Shown: positions 55,840-64,000 of the stretch, piece by piece | Layout: every line of letters starts with the position of its first letter | How positions within the stretch are numbered: the first letter of the stretch is position 1 | NCBI GenBank assembly: GCA_030407085.1 | Contig: CM059587.1 | Span: forward strand, 47,268,501-47,332,500 | Source of the DNA: Trichopria drosophilae | Lineage: Eukaryota > Arthropoda > Insecta > Hymenoptera > Diapriidae | Direction: 5' to 3' | Length of the DNA: 64,000 nucleotides | Translations under genes and position numbers: made by a program | The notes under the pieces: generated by a model | Told to the model about the DNA's origin: nothing | Seen by the model: only the letters and a program-made list of their open reading frames with translations | Database searches by the model: none

Positions 55840-57637
55840 TTATATAGATTTTAGCGTTGATGAGGAATGCTTTTCTTTTAAAATTTTATCGCAGTTACCT
55901 CTGCATAATTTGCCGTTTTTTTAAATTGAGGAAGGATGTGATAAACGTGGTGATTCAGAAATGAATCATAAATCGTGTCTTTTTCCATGAACCGCTTTAT
56001 TAAAAGGAAAATATTCTTTTGGATAAATTTAAACAATAATAATTAAAAGGAAACTTTTTTAAGCATCAACTTAAGAAAACGAAAACGCTAATTGCGGGTA
56101 CCAGAATATGTTTAGCGCGGTTCTTATACGGAAATCTGCCAGCGACTTTAAATGCGAGAAGAGATCTTGTTATTTTGTTATTTTGTGCGTGCGCGTCTTT
56201 GTGTATGTGTGTATGTTTATAGTATAATGGATAATCCTTAACCCTTTCTTTGTTAGTGCTACAAATTTGTATAATATAACCTAAAATTTTTACCTGAGAG
56301 ATAAATTTTCCGGAAGATATTACTGCATTATACATGTTGCTAATCCAAAAATGTATCCGTGCAGGACTTAGTGGGTTAAATCGCTTCTTATATAGATCAT
56401 TGCGCAAAGAAATCGCCTTTACACTTGTTCATCCAATGCATTCTACTGCCAATTTTAAAGTCTTTTCTCTTGCTTTTCATCACATCTGATTAATTGCCAA
56501 TCGATTAAGATCCCTGCTAAGGTTTGGTACGGAATTTCATTTGGCGTATTTAATATTTGTTATCACTACAGAATAATATAAGTCGTAGCTAACTATTTCT
56601 AATCTTGGTTTCTCTAATTTTTAAAGTCGTTACTTACTTTTTAATATCATATTCTTGTATAGTGTTGGATTTGCCTTCTCTTTTAAATATGCATTAAGTC
56701 AGCACTCGTCAGCCCTTGCAAAAATGCGCGGGTTGTACGAGCGTCACTTAAGAGTAACTGTAAGAGTTCCAAAGGCATTTGAAAGCGTTAAATTCCCCTC
56801 AAGGCGCGTGCCAAAAGAGTTAACAAAGAGTGAATTTGGAAAACAAATGCTTAACGTATTCTTCGATTTTTACCAGAAAAATATAAAGGGTTTATTAAGT
56901 CTAGAACAAGCATAAATTTGGAAATTTTCCAAGCTCACGTAAAGCTTTATTTTTTCTATGGAGACTAGGTATGATTTTAAACAGTCTTTTGTCAATTTTG
57001 TATTTGTCGCGCTATGTAAATGAGCGCTATGTAAATGAGCGCTCTAATAGGAAACTTCGGAGGCTCATCGTATTTCGAATGAATGAATAGTATGTTTATT
57101 GGCAGCACTGTTAAGTAGCCGTCTTACATCTAGTCATCGTATTTCCAATAATACGTGCGAGTGGCGCCAGATGTTACATCCACGGGGACGCTCGACGCGT
57201 CGTCGATCTCTCTCGCCAGTTATCGTTCTGAAGCGAATGCGAACGCCTGCAGCTTCTTGCACCAAAAGCGTCAATTAGTTTTTTTTCTCTTCGACGCGAC
57301 TTTACGGAGTACTCGTCATCACTCGTGTCGATTTTCCGGATTTTGGGACGATTCGAACACCAAACGGAATTGTACATGCTTGGTGAAAAATAAAGTGTGT
57401 GTTTCAGAAATTTTGGATACCTTCATTCTGCTATCGCGTTACCCGGCCGCGCTACAGAAAATCCGATCCGGTACCACAAAGGTAACATTGAACCTAATTT
57501 TCACGATCAAGGTTCGATCTAGATCTCTGCCGCGATTGATCTTTTCTCATATCGCGACAGTATTGAATGGGTTATGCTGCAAAACAGCTATTGCTATATC
57601 TCCCCGTTTGGGCGCAATATACTTTAAATACCTATTA
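55840..57637. other. No recognised gene; one uncharacterised 86-codon frame
   Basis: The plus-strand frame at 56655-56915 contains RGLYERHLRVTVRVPKAFES and SEFGKQMLNVFFDFYQKNIK. It looks more protein-like than its surroundings, but I recognise no domain, and it could be chance or a small exon remnant. The remainder is AT-rich spacer; 57155-57500 is richer in CG. Confidence 0.3.
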
Positions 57638-57659
57638 TTAATCTTCGCCGGTCACACCT

Positions 57660-58833
57660 AAAAATGCTAAGAACGACACACGGGGTCTACCGGACACCAA
57701 TGCTTAAAATCGTTCCTGTATTAGAAGAGTAAGCCGTAGCAAGTTACAAAAATTAGGAAACGTTATTCAACCATCCGAGATTATGACCCTATTGTTCAAT
57801 TTTCATAAGTTTGCATTTAACATAGTAAAGAAAATTACAAATAAAAAAAGTGAAGAAAATGGGTTATTTCGGCTATTCATACTACACGAATCATGAAATA
57901 AAAGCTTTTTTATTTTCTTTAAAGTATACACCGTAGTCACACTGGGGTCCGCTGGTCCCCGCCACGAAATCGACTAACTTTTGTAACGTACCACGAGTAT
58001 ACTGACGTTTGTCAGACAACGGTATTACCAGAAATTTATTGATAGTACTTTAAATTACCGATAGATGTACCTATATTTCCAAATTAAAACTAATAAAGCG
58101 AATTATAGTTCCGTTAATGGCGGTAAGTAGAACAGACGTGTTTAATTTCGCTCCGCACTTGCGACTGGATCTTTTGACTTAAATCTTTTTTTTTGGGAGT
58201 TTAAATTTTAGTGACTTGTTACCGGAGCGGCTCGGATTGTGTTGATTGTGGGTTTTTGAATGTCCGAGTCTTCAATCCGGAATATTTGAAGCATTTATTC
58301 CTCGGTAAATTCTTCAAAGTGACAGTTACTCCACATACGGTTCACCGGCTCTCGTGCTGACGTCACACGTCTGGAAAAGTAGCAGCGAGCCAATCACCGA
58401 CACCTTATCGGTGAAACTCCAGTTCAAATAAAACTACAGTCTTCTGCTCTAGGAGTTGGCGTATGCACTATAACTGGAACCGATTATATGAGAGAAAACT
58501 AGAATCGGCAGTCAAGAGGTTAACTGTACACCTTCAATACCTTAATACGCAGTTCCTTTATCGGAACCTTCAGCTTCGCAATAATGCGTATAGTTGCGAA
58601 ATTCTCTTCGAACAACTGATGCCTCTTGGACCTGACTCGCCCGTATCGGTGAGTTCGTTCTTTGCATGTGTGCGGCCCACTACACGCTCAACTCAGTCTC
58701 TATAGCCGCAGCGCGTCTTATCAGTAGCGTTACGCGCATGCTTATCAGTCATTGCTTTCGCATATTCGCTTACTGCTCATTTCCTAGATAGGTAATAGAC
58801 GGCAGCACCTCTCGGACTAGCGACTTTCGGCAC
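57660..58833 (+). other. Left part of TTAA-flanked region and probable 5' UTR of the non-LTR element
   Basis: 57660-58300 shows no gene. From about 58320 to 58833 the GC content rises and the sequence leads straight into ORF1, so this is likely the retrotransposon 5' UTR with an internal promoter. Its exact start cannot be fixed. Confidence 0.4.
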
Positions 58834-59964
58834 ATGACGGATAAAAGCCTGCCTACTGACCAGTCACACCCATCTGTCACGCCCGTCAGCTCTGGCATTG
58901 ACGGGAAGACGGAGCAGGCATTACCGCTACTACGACCGCCGATTCTAGTGGGTCGCCCCTCTCCAGCATCTAAGTGGCTACTGTACAGAACCAGCAGTTG
59001 CAGTTCCTTAGAGGACTTTGGTTTTGTAAAACGAAAACGTGACGGATCGACTGTCGAAGACGCTTCTCCTCACGCGTCCAGGCGCCGAAAATTTTCACTC
59101 TCGTCCGCAGAATCCTTAACTGCTTCAGAGTCACTCATGGACACCACTCCAGTCACGCAGACTAGTTTAGAGCTTCTGCATAAATCCTTATTGGCGGCAA
59201 TTAAGGAATCTGAAAAGAATGTGACAAGAAATGTCTCCAGTGTACTGCAACCCAGGATTGACGGATGTGCCAAAGAAATCGGGGCTGTTCAGAGCGCAAT
59301 TGCTGACATACGCACCGACTTTTCGTCTCGCATCGTTGCGCTTAAGGAGAAAGTTGAATCCCAAGATCAACGAATCAAGACGATGGCAGCAAAGTTGGAG
59401 GTTCAAGAAAAAATTTTGAAGAGGAAAAATATAATTTTAACCGGAGTTCAACCTGGCCCGGCCCCACTGAAGGCCGAAGTTCAAAATTTTTTAGCGACGA
59501 AGTTCACCATGACAGGAGTTATAGTCTCAGCGAGAACAATCCGTACGAACCCACTAGCCATATTAATAGAATTATCCGAGGAAGACGATAAGTTCGAAAT
59601 CCTGTCTTCAAAGAAAATGGTCCTAAAAAACACTAGGATTTTTATAAATTCGGACAACACGGAAAAGGAACGTTTTATGGCGTTCAAGGCCAGAGAAGTT
59701 CGCCGCGTGGCGGTAGCTACGGGCGGTATTTTTAGGCAGAAGGGCAACATGATAGCCGCTAATAACATTTGGCGCAAATGGTCCGAAGTAGACCAAGACT
59801 ACACGGTCATTTGTGAAGGCCCAAGTCCAGTCAGAAGACCCCAGTCTCACGCCCGTGTGCCAAACAACGTCGGGAGTTTCGCTACTGGATCCCAGTGCCT
59901 TAATCAGTCTTCGGTTGCTATGGATACGGGCTCCTCAGAGTCAAATCGGCCTCAAAATTTATAG
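58834..59964 (+). CDS. Non-LTR retrotransposon ORF1 protein (open)
   Basis: 376 codons without a stop. Residues 1-95 are Ser/Pro-rich and likely disordered. About 105-205 reads as a coiled coil (LHKSLLAAIKESEKNVTRNV, IVALKEKVESQDQRIKTMAA, KLEVQEKILKRKN). This is followed by an RRM-like module (IILTGVQPGP, ILIELSEEDDKFEILSSKKM, IFINSDNTEKERFMAFKARE). The order coiled coil, RRM, basic C-terminal domain is that of ORF1 proteins that trimerise on RNA in L1-like and I-like elements. No CCHC knuckle is present. ORF2 begins about 90 bp downstream. The open frame contrasts with the damaged ORF2. Confidence 0.78.
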   Translation: MTDKSLPTDQSHPSVTPVSSGIDGKTEQALPLLRPPILVGRPSPASKWLLYRTSSCSSLEDFGFVKRKRDGSTVEDASPHASRRRKFSLSSAESLTASESLMDTTPVTQTSLELLHKSLLAAIKESEKNVTRNVSSVLQPRIDGCAKEIGAVQSAIADIRTDFSSRIVALKEKVESQDQRIKTMAAKLEVQEKILKRKNIILTGVQPGPAPLKAEVQNFLATKFTMTGVIVSARTIRTNPLAILIELSEEDDKFEILSSKKMVLKNTRIFINSDNTEKERFMAFKAREVRRVAVATGGIFRQKGNMIAANNIWRKWSEVDQDYTVICEGPSPVRRPQSHARVPNNVGSFATGSQCLNQSSVAMDTGSSESNRPQNL

Positions 59965-60049
59965 TATGCCCCTGTCATCCTCCGCGAGATTTTGCTACGT
60001 CGTCACCTGGCACCACGAAAGCGACTACTCCGCGCGTCTCCGAGTATAC

Positions 60050-61257
60050 TAAACAACCTACGGATTTACTAAAAATTATTTTTTGGAATGCTCGCGGTTT
60101 TTAATTGTAAGAAATAATGCGTTTTTTCACCTTTTAAAATAGTGAATTTTTCCGAAACGTTGACGGCTCGTGAAGCGAGAATTGATGAGCTTGCTCCCGG
60201 GTATTCTGGTGTTTTCTCTTCAGCCACCCGCCTTAGCAACTTCGGTAGCTTGAGTGGGGGCCTTTTATCTATTATTCACTCAGATTTTTGTTTTACTGTG
60301 CTCGATATTTCTCCTAACTGGATTTTGTTTCACCTTAACACACTTCCGAGCAACTTAATAGTTGGTTCGTTTTATTTTTCGCCCAACTCTGACTTGACTG
60401 CACAGCTTTCACCTCTTCAAATAGTTATTGATACCCTGAATGCCCGGTACCCAGACTGTATTTTTGTATTGGGCCGCAACTTTAACTGTCGGGTTGGCCC
60501 GTTGGATCCTTATAATGATTTTGCGCATATTTTCGAGGGCTCATCAATTCTCAAGACAAGGAGGGCACATGATGAAATTCGAACTAGTCGCGGTTCCCTT
60601 CTGTCCGAGTTCATGCAAATAAATAACTTTGTACTTTTAAACGGACGCTGTCCTGGCGATTCCCCAGCACATTTTACTTTTATCGTCCAAAGGGGTTTCA
60701 GCGTCGTTGATCTTATATGGGTCTCGGCCCCTCACTTGCCATTTATTGCTGACCTCAATACGGAGGACGACCTCCACGGTTCGGATCGCTTGCCGGTAAT
60801 GTTATCACTTTTTTTATATTCAGCAAGCTCTGCTCGGGAGACAACGGACGCTTCGATGGAGTGCTGCGTAAAAATAAGATACTCGATGTCGATTGATGGG
60901 GCGCGGAATTTCCAAAATGTTCTACCTCAATCTCTGACAGCCTCTCCGTCGATGGAGTCAGAGTCTTTAGATATAGTATACGAGCATTTTATCGGGGCTA
61001 TTCGCGCAGCGGCAACAAGCTCAGGTTTAGTTTCGAGAACGGTATTTTGTAAAGCGCGTAAGTATTCTGATAAATCGAAACCCTGGTTTGACGGGGAATA
61101 CGCCTCCGCAAGACAAGTTTTTCGTCGTTCTCTGTACCAAACGCGAAAGAATGCGTACAGCACAAATTCGACCTTTGCTTTTTATTTCGCGAAAAGGTGT
61201 ATTGATAGATACCTTAAAGCAGAAAAAACTCCGTTATGCTTCCGCGATCTCCGATAG
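60050..61257 (+). pseudogene. Non-LTR ORF2: apurinic-type endonuclease domain
   Basis: The domain begins upstream of the open frame: LLKIIFWNARGF at 60064-60101, then TAA at 60102. The open part from 60142 contains ISPNWILFHLNTLPSNLIVG, FVLGRNFNCRVGPLDPYNDF, FTFIVQRGFSVVDLIWVS and DDLHGSDRLPVMLSL. It would nick target DNA to start reverse transcription. Two active-site residues look changed: GDFN reads RNFN (Asp to Asn) and SDH reads SDR (His to Arg). With the early stop, the endonuclease is inactive in this copy. The frame overlaps the RT frame (61088-61897), showing a frameshift near 61200. Confidence 0.85.
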
Positions 61258-61259
61258 GT

Positions 61260-63329
61260 TTTCGGAGGTCCGCAATTCAGCAGACTTCTGGAACGCGTGC
61301 CGTCAATTCCGGAAAAAGCCCGTCCCGGGTGAGCGAGTCTCCGAGAGGGCCTGGAGGGCATACTTCTCGGAGATTTTTCCCCGAGAGGACTGTTCCCCAG
61401 AGACGTTTTATGGCATGTTTGACCCCTGCCTGAACTCCCCGCTTACTCTGGATGAGCTTAAGGATAGTATCCGAGTGTTGAAGGTGGGTAAGACCATTGG
61501 TTCCGACGAGTTACCTGCCGAAATTGTTAAACTGCTAAACGATAAATGGCTTTCCCGCCTCCTCCACCTCTTTAATAGAATTTTTTCTACAGTGGCATTC
61601 CCCGCGGGCTGGGCTCACGTTAAGTTATTTCCATTACTGAAAAAAGGTGCAAATTATAGATTAATTGCCATAACCAAGGCGGTGTCTAAGATTTTTTCGC
61701 AAGTATTATGTAAACGTCTGTCCGAGTGGGTCTCCGCAAGGGAACTGTTGCCTGAGGAGCAGGCCGGGTTTCGCGCTGGCAGGAGCACTGAGGATAATAT
61801 CTTCTCGCTTCTCGCCACAATCCAAATTTCGCTTCGACGCCCTGTTCCTCGTGTGCTTCTCTGGCGGAAGCTGCTTGGACTCGGCGTCAGTGCCTAATTT
61901 GTAAGAATCTTATCTGCTCTTTATCAGTCGGCTTCGGTACGTTTACAAACGGGCGTCTCTGCGATGCCCGAATTTAGAGTAACAAGAGGAGTCCTTCCTT
62001 CAAGGAGAAATCCTTAGCCCCCTTCTATTTATATTATACCTGTCCGACATTGTGGCGTTCTTTCGCGCGGGAGGCGTGCGTGGGGTGGATATTACGCTTA
62101 CTCAGGACATGTTAATGTTGCTCTACGCCGATGACCTGACTATCTTTGCATTCTCCCCGGTAGATCTCCGTAAAAAATTAGTTTTACTCGCGGATTACTG
62201 TCAGAAAAACCTTCTTACAGTTAATACAAGTAAGACTAAAATAGTATGTTTCAGAAGGGCTGGACAGCTGGATGCATATTCCAGACTGTTTCGGTACAGA
62301 GATAATCCTGTTGAAGTTGTGTCCAGTTACAGTTACCTAGGTGTTGTGTTCTCCTCCTCCGCGCGCGGCCTCCAACCTACTGAGGACGCTATAATCCGAA
62401 CAAATGCTGCGTCAGCCGCTGTTACGTCTTTAATCTGCTCTGCTAAAATAGACACATGGAATGCCATTTTTATATTATATAATGCGATGATAATGTCCGT
62501 TCTTTTATACGCGGCACCGTTTTGGTCTTTACGTTATTTGGACAGCCTGGAATCCGCGCAGGTTGGGTTTTTTTTTAAATTGTTCAGCTTGCCGAGGAAC
62601 ATCCCGACCTACCTCGTCCGCCTAGGGCTCGTTATTCCGCCCATATCGGTAGAAATTTGCTCCAGAGCAATCAAATGGGTGACTAGAATACTCAGGTTGC
62701 CGGATCACAGACTGCCCAAAATATTATTTCTCCGCTTAAAAGAATTGGCAACAGCTGTTTCGTCACATGAAACCCTCCACTGGGTCGTCCAGTTGGAGGA
62801 AGCTCTTGTCAGTCCAGGGGTGAACGAGTTATGGAATAATTTTAGTGCCGACTTTTGGGAACAGGTAGGGCCGTCTGTGGTTGCAGGGTTCGCTGAGGTC
62901 TGCAGGGCGAGGGATTTGAGAGCCTACTTTTCTTCCGAGTCTATTCAATTGCCCATCTACCGTCTCCCTGGGGACTCTGCTTACACTCTGTATCCTTCCC
63001 GATTACACCTGGACTGCTTAAAAGTAAAGATGCAGCTAAGGCTAGCAACAGTTTACTCGCGTTCTTTCTCAATTGCTGGGCAACGTTATTTATACAATCC
63101 GGCTTCGCCATGTACTCTCTGCAATTATAATGTGCAAGAAACGCTGCTGCATATTCTAACGGAGTGGCCCTTACTAGCGACTGTTAGAAGAGAATTTGCT
63201 CGAAACCTCAATCATTCGACCAGTATACTGTGTACACTAGTTTGTGGTAACGACACCCAATCTGCGTCTCTTCTATACAAATATGTAAAAGCGTGTTTTC
63301 ACAGGAGGGCATTTCTCCTAGGCGACTAA
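61260..63329 (+). pseudogene. Non-LTR ORF2: reverse transcriptase and C-terminal Cys motif
   Basis: The first frame (to 61897) has FWNACRQFRKKPVPGERVSE, KTIGSDELPAEIVKLLNDKW, FPAGWAHVKLFPLLKKG, NYRLIAITKAVSKIFSQVLC and LLPEEQAGFRAGRSTEDNIF. At SLRRPVPRVLLWRKLLG the segment with motif A (AFD-type Asp) has been deleted. 61900-62050 is frameshifted but preserves FVRILSALYQSASV and the start of motif B/C. The last frame (62052-63329) has MLLYADDLTIFAFS (YADD motif C), a thumb and a C-terminal CTLCNYNVQETLLHILTEW, a CCHC-like motif with the last Cys lost. Cannot be active. The clade (I, LOA, R1 or jockey relatives) cannot be fixed by eye. Confidence 0.88.
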
Positions 63330-63516
63330 GTTTTGTGTTCGTTTCTGCGCTGTCTAATCACGCTCGGTTATACTTCAATATGTCCACAATAATACTGCCA
63401 AGTGGTATTGTATATTATCTGCGCCGCATAAAAATGTATCTTATAACTTCGGAACTCCCTCTCAACGGGTGTACCCCTATTTATGAGAGTAATAAACTAT
63501 TACTACTACTACTAAA
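63330..63516 (+). other. 3' UTR and (CTA)n tail of the non-LTR element
   Basis: Ends AATAAACTATTACTACTACT at 63490-63509, with one more ACTA, a trinucleotide tail like those of I-type elements rather than poly(A). The right TTAA-side inverted repeat starts about 50 bp later. Confidence 0.65.
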
Positions 63517-63584
63517 GCGAAGAATTATTTACCTTTAAATTCATCGTGGGGTCTGCTGGACCTCCAGTGACCGGCGAAGATTAA

Positions 63585-64000
63585 TATCATTGTTGTCATT
63601 AAACAAATTAAACTTTTTACTTTTCTCAAAGAATCTTCCAAAAAAGTTAGTTTTAGTTTACTTTACATTGATACACAAAATGTTAAAAACTTACACATTT
63701 CATAAATATGCACTTTACGCACTTTGTGTAAAAAAAATGTTATACACGCATTTACGCAAAAAACATAATTTTGTACATTTTTGTAAATTTAAACATCACT
63801 ATTACCTTTAAATGGCATTCGAATACATGTGTGAATACATAAATATATAAATATATAAAATATATAATCAATATGTTACATATTCATATTGCAAAAAATG
63901 TTTTAACTGACCTTTTCCAACGATTTTCCCGAAAGTACCTAATATACTTGGAAGAAAAAGGGCTATCAGAATACTCTTCATTATCTGCATACCAATAAAT
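63585..64000. other. No gene seen; AT-rich
   Basis: A 73-codon plus-strand frame (63590-63811) is low-complexity and not called. A (TATAAATA)-like stretch lies at 63838-63862. Confidence 0.5.

Larger units (their letters stand above)
57642..63580. mobile_element. TTAA-flanked region with 14-bp inverted repeats enclosing a non-LTR element
   Basis: TTAA at 57638-57641 is followed by TCTTCGCCGGTCAC. At the other end GTGACCGGCGAAGA is followed by TTAA at 63581-63584. Just inside both ends is a GGGGTC(T)..GGAC hairpin-like motif (57693-57710 and 63547-63565), and another at 57949-57966. This is what a piggyBac-like or other TTAA-specific element would leave. No transposase of its own is seen, so it is probably non-autonomous and was later invaded by the retrotransposon at about 58.4-63.5 kb. 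The alternative is two separate copies of a small element facing each other. Confidence 0.5.

Overview
This window is gene-poor, transposon-dense eukaryotic DNA, almost certainly from an arthropod and most likely an insect. A hymenopteran such as an ant is a guess from the look of the families, not something shown. It contains BEL/Pao and Ty3/gypsy LTR retrotransposons, two or three kinds of non-LTR retrotransposon, mariner-type and pogo/jerky-type transposases, and a set of long-inverted-repeat DNA transposons, all nested and mostly broken. I found no convincing host protein-coding gene, rRNA, complete tRNA gene or CRISPR array.

Layout. 1-420: degenerate short repeat. 1439-4779: a 3.3-kb mariner-type element with about 0.7-kb terminal inverted repeats, TA flanks and an open DD41D transposase frame (2557-3561, minus). 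4847-5673: a fold-back element flanked by TTA. 5.7-10 kb: GC-rich repeats and a decayed gag-like gene with a SAP-type motif. 10268-14658: a 4.4-kb palindrome whose arms each carry a pogo/jerky-type transposase pseudogene and a small MITE. 15.3-15.9 kb: zinc-knuckle gag of a jockey-type element. 17.2-17.5 kb: a tRNA-derived SINE-like piece. 18.0-23.9 kb: a decayed gypsy element on the minus strand with a tandem repeat in one LTR and an array of AGATAACCAC motifs. 24.5-25.4 kb: the 3' end of a non-LTR element.

From 25.5 to 37.2 kb there is a nested set of inverted repeats around element A (27989-34587). Element A carries a DDE-like transposase, a 121-bp satellite grown inside one terminal repeat, and two solo LTRs with perfect 4-bp target-site duplications. 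41115-48144 is a complete-length BEL/Pao element (minus) with both LTRs, a primer-binding site and all pol domains, but with a broken frame. 48897-53814 is element B, a relative of A with about 0.8-kb inverted repeats and a perfect AGAA duplication. 53.9-55.8 kb holds a third, more decayed member (C). 57642-63580 is bracketed by TTAA plus a 14-bp inverted repeat and contains a two-ORF non-LTR retrotransposon.

The most interesting candidate is the A/B/C family. A and B share terminal GGGC(G/A)TTCCACGT, very long inverted repeats, homologous transposases, and a block of about 95 bp downstream of the transposase whose role is unknown. I could not place the family in a named superfamily from sequence alone. 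All similarity statements come from reading the sequence; no database search was run.
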